Of a stretch of DNA of 22,492 nucleotides, positions 7,284 to 16,245 are shown one piece after another. The stretch is from Bacillota bacterium. Its GTDB lineage: Bacteria > Bacillota > Clostridia > Oscillospirales > Ruminococcaceae. Below the pieces are notes generated by a model. The model did no database searches. It was not told where the DNA came from and saw nothing but the letters and a program-made list of their open reading frames with translations. Location of the stretch: the NCBI GenBank assembly GCA_023391005.1, contig JAEWBS010000085.1:1-22492 (forward strand), in the 5' to 3' direction. The translations under genes and the position numbers were made by a program. Numbering within the stretch: the first letter of the stretch is position 1; each line of letters starts with the position of its first letter.

Positions 7284-7312
7284 ATTATATGTATTTTTTT
7301 AAGAAATGTCAA
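7284..7312 (-). promoter_or_regulatory. Consensus promoter of the T-box transcript
   Basis: Perfect TTGACA (7307-7312) and TATAAT (7284-7289) hexamers with 17-nt spacing on the minus strand. A strong constitutive promoter of this kind fits control by attenuation rather than initiation. Confidence 0.92.
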
Positions 7313-7477
7313 GCGTCATCGCACATAATTATTAATATTATAAATGGCGCGCCAATGGCGCATGGCCAAAATAAAAAAGCAAGCTGTTTTATTAATATGG
7401 CGATCATTTTATGTGCTAAGCGCACCGCAACGTTTGCTTTTAATATAATGTAATAACTAATAGAAAGAGGGATAGCA
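7313..7477 (+). promoter_or_regulatory. Upstream region of the ferritin-like gene
   Basis: This AT-rich stretch separates the divergent T-box promoter from the gene at 7478. A TATAAT at 7444-7449 is a plausible -10 box, about 28 nt before the GTG start. No good -35 hexamer lies 16-18 nt upstream of it. No gene is visible here. Confidence 0.35.
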
Positions 7478-7879
7478 GTGGATTATAGTTTACCACAGCG
7501 TCTTCAGGATTATATTGAGAGTGAGCTCAATTATGAAGCGCTTTACCGCGCGATAGCGGATATTGCGCCAAATGAGACGGAACGCCAAATTTTTTTGGAG
7601 ATTGCCGAAAACGAGCGCCGAAATGCCGAGAAATTTTTGCAGATTTATGTGGCGCTGACGGGCCAGGACTACACCCCCCAGACCTATCCGCGCACAATGG
7701 AAGGGCCGTATCAGTTCGCGCTGCGCCAGCTGCTGATCAACGAACATAAGGCGTTTCAGGAATATCACCAGCAATTTATGAAAACCGACAATATGGCGCT
7801 AAAAAGTGTTTGCTACGAGGCCGGAAGAAACAAAAGCGATCACGTTCACAAGTTGATAAACCTGATCAAGCAGTCTTAA
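7478..7879 (+). CDS. Ferritin-like (rubrerythrin-related) four-helix protein
   Basis: A 133-aa cytoplasmic protein with the ferritin-like four-helix pattern seen in small clostridial rubrerythrin relatives. Helix 1 is around residues 8-30, helix 2 is EIAENERRNAEKFLQIYVAL (41-60), a proline-rich link PQTYPRTMEGPY follows, helix 3 is around 78-101, and helix 4 around 106-128 (KSDHVHKLI). In active diiron members, helices 2 and 4 carry ExxH. Here helix 2 has E46-R-R-N49 and helix 4 K119-S-D-H122, so the metal site looks degenerate. The GTG start has AGAGGG upstream. It stands alone and ends at a strong hairpin. Family membership is likely. Iron or peroxide function is doubtful. Confidence 0.78.
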   Translation: MDYSLPQRLQDYIESELNYEALYRAIADIAPNETERQIFLEIAENERRNAEKFLQIYVALTGQDYTPQTYPRTMEGPYQFALRQLLINEHKAFQEYHQQFMKTDNMALKSVCYEAGRNKSDHVHKLINLIKQS

Positions 7880-7906
7880 TAAAACGGTACCGGCCGTCTC
7901 TTGATA

Positions 7907-7960
7907 TTGTCTGCAACGGAAAACACCGCCCGAAAGAGCGGTGTTTTCCGTTGCAGACAA
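7907..7960. terminator. Perfect 23-bp hairpin between converging genes
   Basis: Arms 7907-7929 and 7938-7960 are exactly complementary around an 8-nt loop. The inner core, AAAACACCGC...GCGGTGTTTT, is a typical bidirectional terminator, with the A and T runs paired and the stem extended by 13 more base pairs. It serves the ferritin-like gene (plus) and glnN (minus). Confidence 0.82.
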
Positions 7961-8013
7961 ACTCGGAAAGGAGTTTAAGAGGAGGTTGTTGTAAGAATGG
8001 ACAGGCCGTATAA

Positions 8014-10101
<2,088 letters not shown>

Positions 10102-10135
10102 CGTCAGTTCCTCCTATCAGCGCGAGTTTGCGCAT

Positions 10136-10184
10136 ATAAAAACAAAAGACGCCATGGGCCCTATAGCCCACAGCGTCTTTGCTG
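10136..10184 (-). promoter_or_regulatory. Attenuator in the glnN leader: terminator overlapping an ANTAR-type hexaloop hairpin
   Basis: On the minus strand a 15-bp stem (10166-10180 with 10145-10159, two G·U) capped by a 6-nt loop is followed by TTTTGTTTTT. This strong intrinsic terminator lies between the promoter and the start codon. An alternative hairpin at 10171-10184, CAGC-AAAGAC-GCTG, uses the same bases as the terminator's 5' arm and cannot coexist with it. Its hexaloop has A at position 1 and G at position 4, the recognition pattern known for ANTAR proteins. A second canonical A-x-x-G hexaloop is not evident, since the other 6-nt loop reads TATAGG. The terminator is directly visible. 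ANTAR control is inferred. Confidence 0.7.
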
Positions 10185-10194
10185 GTATGCTATT

Positions 10195-10223
10195 ATTATA
10201 GCGGCGGCTTTGTAATTTGTCAA
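10195..10223 (-). promoter_or_regulatory. Consensus promoter of glnN
   Basis: TTGACA (10218-10223) and TATAAT (10195-10200) with 17-nt spacing on the minus strand, all twelve positions matching consensus. Transcription should begin near 10188, just before the hexaloop hairpin. Confidence 0.92.
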
Positions 10224-10267
10224 CAGAATTTTTGAAGTTTTTTGTTGATACTCCTGCAAATATCGAC

Positions 10268-10297
10268 TTGCGTTCAAAATGCAATCTATGCTACAAT
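10268..10297 (+). promoter_or_regulatory. Candidate promoter of glnA
   Basis: TTGCGT (10268-10273) and TACAAT (10292-10297) with 18-nt spacing. The resulting leader would be under 20 nt, leaving no space for an attenuator on the glnA side. Confidence 0.55.
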
Positions 10298-10321
10298 ACC
10301 ACACATTAGGGGGCGATTTGG

Positions 10322-11632
10322 TTGATTTACACCGAAAATGAGGTTCTTCAATATGTTCGGGAAAATGACGTAAAATTTATCCGTCTGGCATTTTGCGACC
10401 TGTTCGGCGCGCAAAAAAGTATTTCGATTACAGCCGACGAGCTACCGCGCGCCTTTGCGGGGGGCATCTCCTTCGACGCCTCGGTCGTCGAGGGTTTTTT
10501 GAACGCCGACAAAGCCGATCTGTTTTTGGTTCCCGATCCTTCGACGCTCGCGGCCATGCCGTGGCGGCCGAGCAGGGGCGGCGCTGTGAGCCTGATTTGC
10601 GAGGTGCGGCACCCCGACGGCAGCCTGTTTGAGGGCGATAGCCGCGCGCTGCTTAAAAAAGCCTGCACGCGCGCCGAAAGACTCGGATATAGCTGTCAGG
10701 TCGGCCCCGAATATGAGTTTTATCTGTTTGAGCTCGACGAGCGCTCTAACCCGACCCGGCAGCCGATCGACCGCGCCGGCTATATGGATATTCCGCCCGC
10801 CGACCGAGGGGAGAATATCCGCCGCGACATCTGCCTGACGCTTGAGAAGATGGGCGTCATTCCCGAGAGCTTCCACCACGAGTCGGGCCCGGGTCAGAAC
10901 GAGATCGATTTTCGCTACGCCGACGCGCTGACCACCGCCGACCAGTTCATCACCTTTAAGGGCGTCGTCAAGGAGATGGCCGCGCAAAACGGCATGTACG
11001 CTTCGTTTATGCCAAAGCCGCTCGAGGGGGCGGCGGGCAGCGGGATGCATATCAACCTGTCGCTGGCTAAGGACGGTCGCAACATCTTTGTTGACCGCGA
11101 GCGCGGGCACTGTGCCGAGGCCGAGCGCTTTATCGCGGGTATTTTATCGCATGTGCGCGAGATGACCGCCTTTTTAAACCCAACCACCAATTCCTACCGG
11201 CGCTTCGGCGCGTTTGAAGCGCCGCAGTATGTCGCGTGGTCGCATTCCAACCGCGCGCATCTCATCCGCATTCCGGCGGTTGACGGCGCGTACACCCGCA
11301 TGGAGCTGCGCTCGCCAGACCTGACCTGCAACCCGTATATCGCCTTTGCACTGCTGATGCACGCGGGGCTCGACGGCATTGAGCAGGGCATTTGCCTGCC
11401 GCCCGCCGCGAGCGCCTCTTTGACGCCCGAGGCGCTGACCCAATACGAAAAGCTGCCCGCCAGTCTCGGAGAAGCGCTGAATCTGGCCGAGCAGAGCGTG
11501 TTTATTCAAAAGGTACTGCCTCAGGCGACGCTGCAACGGTTTGTGGCAGCCAAACGCCGCGAGCAGGCCGCCCTCGACAACGCCGAGTACAAAAACAAAT
11601 GCGAGCAGCAGATGTATTTTGAGCGGTATTAA
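10322..11632 (+). CDS. glnA: Glutamine synthetase type I
   Basis: A 436-aa type I glutamine synthetase (dodecameric family). The N-terminal beta-grasp region has RLAFCDLFGAQKSISI and ISFDASVVEGF. The catalytic domain has GPEYEFYLFELD, the HHESGPGQNEIDFRYADAL metal/substrate region, KPLEGAAGSGMHINLSL (ATP/ammonium site), NPTTNSYRRFGAFEAP (flap) and the catalytic Arg region RMELRSPDLTCNPYIAFA. The Tyr adenylylation segment of beta-type enzymes is absent. The residue after EGF that is Arg in Bacillus GlnA feedback control (EGFVR) is not Arg here (EGFLN). The TTG start is preceded by AGGGGG, 8 nt away. The ANTAR regulator follows 40 nt after the stop and is probably cotranscribed. Some such clostridial proteins are annotated only as GlnA family, so activity on other amines cannot be excluded. 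Confidence 0.92.
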   Translation: MIYTENEVLQYVRENDVKFIRLAFCDLFGAQKSISITADELPRAFAGGISFDASVVEGFLNADKADLFLVPDPSTLAAMPWRPSRGGAVSLICEVRHPDGSLFEGDSRALLKKACTRAERLGYSCQVGPEYEFYLFELDERSNPTRQPIDRAGYMDIPPADRGENIRRDICLTLEKMGVIPESFHHESGPGQNEIDFRYADALTTADQFITFKGVVKEMAAQNGMYASFMPKPLEGAAGSGMHINLSLAKDGRNIFVDRERGHCAEAERFIAGILSHVREMTAFLNPTTNSYRRFGAFEAPQYVAWSHSNRAHLIRIPAVDGAYTRMELRSPDLTCNPYIAFALLMHAGLDGIEQGICLPPAASASLTPEALTQYEKLPASLGEALNLAEQSVFIQKVLPQATLQRFVAAKRREQAALDNAEYKNKCEQQMYFERY

Positions 11633-11672
11633 ACGCCGACAGTATCGGGCGTTGTGAAAGAGGGTGAGCGGC

Positions 11673-12242
11673 TTGGAAAAGGTTTTGATTGTCTCTTCAT
11701 CGGAGGAGGGGCGGCGCTTTATAGAAGAGCTGCTGCCCCCGCAAGCGCAGTTTGGCGCAACCGCCGCCGCGAGCGGGTCGGAGGCCAGACGGCTGCTGGC
11801 CGATTTGGACTATGATACCGTCATTATCAACGCACCGCTGACCGACGAATACGGGCACGAGCTGGCCTGTCTCGCCGCGCGGCAGTCGGGGGCCGGTGTG
11901 CTGATGTTGGTCAAAAACGAGCGCGCCGACGACGTGGCGGCCCGCGTGGAAGACGACGGCGTTTTCGTCATTCCAAAGCCGGTGTCGCGCCCCTTCTTCT
12001 TTCAGTCGTTAAAGCTGCTCAACACGGCGCGCCACCATGTGTTGGCGCTGCAAAAAGAAAACCGCAGGCTGCAAATCGCCATGGAGGAGATTAAGATTAT
12101 CGACCGCGCCAAGTGCGCGCTCATTCAGTGCCGGCTGATGACCGAGCCGCAGGCGCACCGCTATATTGAAAAGCAGGCGATGGATCTGCGGCAAACCAAA
12201 CGCGAGGTGGCCGAAAGCATCTTAAAAACCTATGAATTGTGA
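11673..12242 (+). CDS. ANTAR-domain transcription antiterminator with pseudo-receiver (NitR-like)
   Basis: A 189-aa RNA-binding regulator. The N-terminal part is a receiver-like fold (EKVLIVSSSEEGRRF, YDTVIINAPLTDEYG, FVIPKPVSRPFFFQSL). The phospho-acceptor Asp position is Asn (VIINAP) and the acidic pocket is Ser-rich (SSS), so it should not be phosphorylated. A short coiled coil (LQKENRRLQIAMEEI, ~125-140) leads to the C-terminal three-helix ANTAR domain (DRAKCALIQCRLMTEPQAH, RYIEKQAMDLRQTKREVAE). The conserved Lys of the receiver (KP) remains. The TTG at 11673 is preferred over the GTG at 11664 because AAGAGGGTGA sits 5 nt before it. Clostridial NitR proteins next to glnA are known to act by antitermination on glutamine synthetase genes. 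The glnN leader nearby is the evident candidate target. Confidence 0.9.
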   Translation: MEKVLIVSSSEEGRRFIEELLPPQAQFGATAAASGSEARRLLADLDYDTVIINAPLTDEYGHELACLAARQSGAGVLMLVKNERADDVAARVEDDGVFVIPKPVSRPFFFQSLKLLNTARHHVLALQKENRRLQIAMEEIKIIDRAKCALIQCRLMTEPQAHRYIEKQAMDLRQTKREVAESILKTYEL

Positions 12243-12259
12243 TGCGGTGGGGATAGTAA

Positions 12260-12296
12260 CGGCAGGCGGTTCGCGCCTATTGGCGTTATTTTAATG
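12260..12296 (+). terminator. Weak hairpin after the ANTAR gene
   Basis: An imperfect stem (AACG...GGCG-GTTCG-CGCC...CGTT with internal bulges) is followed by ATTTTA. It is positioned about 18 nt after the ANTAR stop and could end the glnA transcript, but the pairing is poor. Confidence 0.3.
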
Positions 12297-12327
12297 GTTG
12301 CTAAAATGATTTCCATCCTGTTTTTTA

Positions 12328-12356
12328 TTGCAATATTCTTTAAAAAGTGCTATACT
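12328..12356 (+). promoter_or_regulatory. Promoter of dapF-pyrG
   Basis: TTGCAA (12328-12333) and TATACT (12351-12356) with 17-nt spacing, giving a leader of about 125 nt. I see no lysine riboswitch-like core or other recognised element in that leader. Confidence 0.6.
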
Positions 12357-12487
12357 TTTTAAGTTATAATTCTTGGACAATGGCGTCGGGGATGGATTTT
12401 TTGTTGACCGCAAAAATTCGCACCCGGCGCTTTATATTTTGATGATTTTAAGCACAAAGGTGTTTATCGATAGAAAGGGTGACAGAT

Positions 12488-13336
12488 ATGCAGACTAAGG
12501 AATTGCGCTTTACCAAAATGCACGGCTGCGGCAACGACTACATTTATTTTAATTGCTTTACACAGCAGGTGGAGGATCCTGTGGCGTTGAGCATTCAACT
12601 TTCCGACCGGCATTTTGGCGTGGGCGGCGACGGCGTTGTGCTCATCTGCCCCAGCGTGGTGGCGGATGTGAAAATGCGCATGTTCAACGCCGACGGTAGC
12701 GAGGGCAAAATGTGCGGCAACGCGACGCGCTGCATCGGCAAATACGCCTATGAGCGCGGTTTGGTCAAATCGCCGGTTATGACGCTTGAGACGCTCAGCG
12801 GCGTCAAGACGCTGAAGCTGACGGTTGAAAACAACGAAGTAACCGCCGTTTCGGTCGATATGGGCCAGCCGATTCTGACGCCCTCGGATATTCCCGTGCG
12901 GCTGCCCGGCGCGCGGGCCATCGACGTTGAACACCTGCTTGCGGGCGAGGTGCGGCACTTTAGCTGCGTGTCGATGGGTAACCCCCATTGCGTGATCTTT
13001 ACCGAAAACATCGACGGGCTCGACCTTGAGAAGATCGGGCCGTCTTATGAGAACGATCCGCTGTTCCCCGAGCGGATGAACACCGAGTTTGTCGAGGTGC
13101 TCGACGATCACACACTGAAAATGCGCGTGTGGGAGCGCGGCAGCGGCGAGACGCTGGCCTGCGGCACCGGGGCCTGCGCCACGGCGGTGGCGGCCGTTCT
13201 GTGCGGATATTGCAAGATGGATACCGATATCACCGTTAAACTGCGCGGCGGCGATCTGTCGATTCGCTACACCGGTGAGACAGTGTTGATGACCGGCCCA
13301 GCGACGGTCGTATTTGAAGGGACGGTTTGTTTATGA
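12488..13336 (+). CDS. dapF: Diaminopimelate epimerase
   Basis: Cofactor-independent conversion of LL- to meso-diaminopimelate, the last steps of lysine synthesis and the source of a peptidoglycan cross-linking residue. The 282-aa protein has both mirrored domains. The first includes TKMHGCGNDYIYF, HFGVGGDGVV and the catalytic Cys in MCGNATRCIGKY (C76). The second includes MGNPHCVIF, RMNTEFVEV, RVWERGSGETLACGTGACA (catalytic C225) and the final GGDLSI. The ATG at 12488 is preferred to the GTG at 12479 because AAGGGTGA lies 5 nt before it. Its TGA overlaps the pyrG ATG (ATGA), implying coupled translation of two otherwise unrelated enzymes. Confidence 0.97.
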   Translation: MQTKELRFTKMHGCGNDYIYFNCFTQQVEDPVALSIQLSDRHFGVGGDGVVLICPSVVADVKMRMFNADGSEGKMCGNATRCIGKYAYERGLVKSPVMTLETLSGVKTLKLTVENNEVTAVSVDMGQPILTPSDIPVRLPGARAIDVEHLLAGEVRHFSCVSMGNPHCVIFTENIDGLDLEKIGPSYENDPLFPERMNTEFVEVLDDHTLKMRVWERGSGETLACGTGACATAVAAVLCGYCKMDTDITVKLRGGDLSIRYTGETVLMTGPATVVFEGTVCL

Positions 13337-14934
13337 GTAAGTATATTTTTGTCACCGGCGGCGTGGTCTCGGGACTTGGCAAGGGCATTACGGCAGCCTC
13401 ATTAGGGCGGCTGCTGCGCATGCGCGGCCTAAAAGTGGCGGCGCAGAAGCTGGACCCCTATATCAATGTCGACCCCGGCACCATGAGCCCCTATCAGCAC
13501 GGCGAGGTGTTTGTCACCGAGGACGGGGCCGAAACCGACCTCGACTTGGGGCATTATGAGCGCTTTATCGACGAGAACCTCAACAAATATTCCAACCTGA
13601 CCACCGGCAAGGTCTACTGGAACGTGCTCAATAAAGAGCGCAACGGCGATTATCTGGGCGAGACGGTGCAGGTTATTCCGCATATTACAAGTGAGATTAA
13701 AAGCTTTATCTATTCGGTGGGCGAGAAAACCGGTGCGGACGTCGTCATCACCGAGATCGGCGGCACGGTCGGCGATATTGAGAGCCAACCGTTTTTAGAG
13801 GCGATCCGTCAGGTGTCGCTCGAGGTTGGGGTCCACAACTGCATGTTTATCCATGTGACGCTGGTGCCTTATATCAAAAGCTCGGGCGAGCACAAGAGCA
13901 AGCCGACCCAGCATTCGGTTAAGGAGCTGCAAGGGATGGGCATTGCGCCCACCGTGATTGTCTGCCGCTGCGACGAGCCGATCGAGCCCTCGGTGCTGCA
14001 TAAAATCGCGTCGTTCTGCAACGTCAAGGAAGACTGCGTGATCGAGAATATTACGCTGCCGGTGCTGTACCAAGCCCCGACGATGCTGGAGAAAAACGGC
14101 CTTGCCAAGATTGTCTGCCGTGAGCTGCAGCTGACCGCCGCCGAGCCGGACTTAACCGAGTGGAACCAGATGCTGTCGCGCATCGAAAACCGCACCAAGG
14201 ATGTGACGATCGGTATCGTCGGCAAATATGTGCGGCTGCACGACGCCTATCTGTCGGTGGCTGAGGCGTTGCAGCACGCCGGGTTTGAGAACGCCGCCCG
14301 CGTTCATCTGACATGGATTGAGGCCGAGGAGGTCACCGACGCCACCGCGCCCGAGCTGCTCGGCGGCTGCGACGGCATCTTGGTGCCCGGCGGCTTTGGC
14401 GACCGGGGTATCGAGGGCAAGATTGCGGCGGCCCGATACGCCAGAACCCACGACGTGCCTTATTTCGGCATCTGCCTTGGCATGCAGATTGCCGTCATTG
14501 AGTTTGCGCGCGGTGTGCTGGGCTGGCAAGGGGCCAATTCCGCCGAGTTTGCACCCGACGGCAAATACCCGGTTATCGACCTGATGCCCGATCAGCACGG
14601 CGTTGTGATGGGCGGCACCATGCGTCTGGGCGCATACCCCTGCAAGATTGCCGAGGAGAGCCAGATGGCGCGCGCTTATGGCATGCCGCTCATTTACGAG
14701 CGCCACCGCCACCGCTATGAGTTTAACAACAGCTACCGCGAGCGCATGACGGCGGCGGGGCTGCGCATCACCGGCACCTCGCCCGACGACCGGCTGGTTG
14801 AGGCGGTCGAGCTGCCCGCCAACCGCTTCTTTGTCGGCGTGCAGTACCACCCCGAGTTTAAGAGCCGCCCGAACCACGCGCACCCGCTGTTCAAGGCGTT
14901 TGTCGCGGCGTCGCTTGCCGCCAAGACGCTGTAA
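13333..14934 (+). CDS. pyrG: CTP synthase
   Basis: Converts UTP to CTP using ATP and glutamine, the last step of de novo pyrimidine nucleotide synthesis. The 533 residues have normal length and both domains. The N-terminal amidoligase includes VTGGVVSGLGKGI (P-loop), KLDPYINVDPGTMSPYQHGE, GAETDLDLGHYERF and TEIGGTVGDIES. The C-terminal glutamine amidotransferase includes LVPGGFGDRGIEGK, the nucleophile in YFGICLGMQ (C381) and the His-Glu pair in VQYHPEFKSRP. The ATG at 13333 overlaps the dapF stop, and GAAGGGA lies about 10 nt upstream within dapF. A strong terminator follows. In many Firmicutes pyrG is regulated by CTP-dependent reiterative transcription at its own promoter. Here it appears to depend on the dapF promoter. 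Confidence 0.98.
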   Translation: MSKYIFVTGGVVSGLGKGITAASLGRLLRMRGLKVAAQKLDPYINVDPGTMSPYQHGEVFVTEDGAETDLDLGHYERFIDENLNKYSNLTTGKVYWNVLNKERNGDYLGETVQVIPHITSEIKSFIYSVGEKTGADVVITEIGGTVGDIESQPFLEAIRQVSLEVGVHNCMFIHVTLVPYIKSSGEHKSKPTQHSVKELQGMGIAPTVIVCRCDEPIEPSVLHKIASFCNVKEDCVIENITLPVLYQAPTMLEKNGLAKIVCRELQLTAAEPDLTEWNQMLSRIENRTKDVTIGIVGKYVRLHDAYLSVAEALQHAGFENAARVHLTWIEAEEVTDATAPELLGGCDGILVPGGFGDRGIEGKIAAARYARTHDVPYFGICLGMQIAVIEFARGVLGWQGANSAEFAPDGKYPVIDLMPDQHGVVMGGTMRLGAYPCKIAEESQMARAYGMPLIYERHRHRYEFNNSYRERMTAAGLRITGTSPDDRLVEAVELPANRFFVGVQYHPEFKSRPNHAHPLFKAFVAASLAAKTL

Positions 14935-14980
14935 GGCGCGCTTTAAAACGGGGCGTGCTGTGGCTGGCCTAAAAGGACAG

Positions 14981-15020
14981 AAAAGCCGTGCTTTCGTGTG
15001 AAGGCACGGCTTTTTATTCA
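14981..15020 (+). terminator. Intrinsic terminator of dapF-pyrG
   Basis: Arms 14981-14991 and 15004-15014 pair perfectly (AAAAGCCGTGC with its complement). They extend inward by four more pairs to a GTGT loop and are followed by TTTTTATT. Confidence 0.88.
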
Positions 15021-15091
15021 TTAAACGGTGTTAGTAATCAAGGCGCTACAGCCAAAAGAACGCCTTATCACATCAGCGCGTCACTATTTTC

Positions 15092-15424
15092 TCAGCCTAT
15101 TTTTGCGCCGCAATGCGGACAAAAGTTCGGCCCGTTTTCCAGCCTGCCGCCACAAGCGGTGCAGAATAAGGCCAAAGCGGATGGATGCGATAATGTTGGG
15201 TTCTCCTGATACACGGATTGCGGTGCGGGCTTTTTGTAAATGAAGTACATGAACACCGCGCAGGTGGGGATGGACAGAAGTATGCCCAACAGCAAAGAAG
15301 CCACTACACAGGCCGCAAATCCGCCCAGACCCAGACCCAGCTTGCCCCTAGTGCTCCCTGCTATCGCCGGAATGGCGCCTATGATCAACCCCGCGATTAA
15401 TGCGCCTGCAAGAATGCTATTCAT
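15092..15424 (-). CDS. Small membrane protein with C-terminal zinc ribbon
   Basis: A 110-aa protein with two hydrophobic segments (residues ~3-22 and ~30-62, glycine-rich, with LLLGILLSIPTCAVFMYFIY) and a cytoplasmic tail. The tail ends in a zinc ribbon with two CxxC knuckles (CTACGGRLENGPNFCPHCG). Such ribbon-plus-membrane proteins are common in Clostridia and mostly uncharacterised. The ATG start has GGAGGGAG 8 nt upstream. The gene converges on pyrG and is divergent from the cupin gene. I can name the topology but not a function. Confidence 0.8.
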   Translation of the reverse strand: MNSILAGALIAGLIIGAIPAIAGSTRGKLGLGLGGFAACVVASLLLGILLSIPTCAVFMYFIYKKPAPQSVYQENPTLSHPSALALFCTACGGRLENGPNFCPHCGAKIG

Positions 15425-15598
15425 AATAACTCTCCCTCCGATTTATTCTGTAAATAGTACACGATATTTCCATTGAAGTAATGGTAAGGGCTGCTGCACC
15501 GCATACCGCGCGCGGCGGATTATATGCCGTTCCATTTACACGTCTGCTGGCGTTGAGGAATATGATGTTATAAAACACTGAAAGGGCGTGGCTTATGC

Positions 15599-16048
15599 AT
15601 GCCAAATAACAACATAAATTCCGGCAGCAATCCGCTGCTGACCGATTACGGCCCAAGGCCGTTTGTCATCAACATCGAAGACGCGACAAAGCAAAACGGA
15701 ATGTTCCGAACGGCACTTTGGACAGGTGCTCATCTTCAGCTCGTGTTGATGAGCATCCGCCCCGGCGAGTCGATCGGACTCGAGGTTCATCCCGAGCATG
15801 ACCAGTTTATCCGCGTCGAGCAGGGACAGGGTGTGGTGCTGATGGGGGATGCCAAGGATAATCTGACGTTTAGGCGCAATGTTTCCGACGACTTTGCGTT
15901 TATTGTTCCGGCCGGCACATGGCACAACCTGATCAATACCGGCACCCGTCCGCTTAAGCTTTATACCCTCTATGCGCCGCCCGAGCATGCGCACGGTACC
16001 ATCCACGCGACAAGGGCGGATGCGGTTGCCGCAGAATCACAGCAATAG
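15599..16048 (+). CDS. Cupin-domain protein
   Basis: A 149-aa single-domain cupin similar to those annotated as mannose-6-phosphate-isomerase-like. The first cupin motif is visible as GESIGLEVHPEHDQFIRVEQ followed by GQG, with two metal-candidate His (VHPEH). The usual Glu after the histidines is not in the canonical position. The second motif is VPAGTWHNLINTG, supplying the third His. The C-terminal YAPPEHAHGTIHAT is typical of this subgroup. The ATG at 15599 follows AAAGGGCG. A nearby ATG at 15595 in another frame hits a stop after four codons. Substrate is unknown. It is a single gene ended by the hairpin at 16130-16178. Confidence 0.88.
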   Translation: MPNNNINSGSNPLLTDYGPRPFVINIEDATKQNGMFRTALWTGAHLQLVLMSIRPGESIGLEVHPEHDQFIRVEQGQGVVLMGDAKDNLTFRRNVSDDFAFIVPAGTWHNLINTGTRPLKLYTLYAPPEHAHGTIHATRADAVAAESQQ

Positions 16049-16129
16049 CGCCGCCGATACCGTTGCGGCTTTTTACCTGTATCACATGGCGTGATCTTGG
16101 TGTTGACAGCAGTTAGGCAAGAGGGGTTC

Positions 16130-16178
16130 TTCAAAAGCCCAAGGCCGCGCGAAAACTGCGCGGCCTTGGGCTTTTGAA
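16130..16178. terminator. Perfect 21-bp bidirectional terminator hairpin
   Basis: Arms 16130-16150 and 16158-16178 are exactly complementary around a 7-nt loop. The GC core is flanked by paired A4/T4 runs, so it works for the cupin gene (plus) and the ZIP transporter (minus). Confidence 0.85.
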
Positions 16179-16245
16179 CCGTCAGACCACACTGAGATCC
16201 GCAAGGCGTTTGAAACCGGAAAGTCCTGTGGAAAAAGCCGTTCGT

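Noticed and set aside
10308..10330. ANTAR or T-box attenuator in front of glnA
   Set aside because: The predicted promoter leaves under 20 nt of leader, with no hairpin.
12357..12487. Possible lysine riboswitch in the dapF leader
   Set aside because: The leader is only about 125 nt and shows none of the lysine-riboswitch core elements I can recognise.
14152..15021. 289-codon open frame antisense to pyrG
   Set aside because: Crosses the pyrG terminator and is a product of codon bias in pyrG. Its sequence is low-complexity and unlike known families.
15040..15066. AAGGCG...CGCCTT inverted repeat downstream of pyrG
   Set aside because: Only 6 bp with a 15-nt loop and no U-run on either strand, so likely chance.
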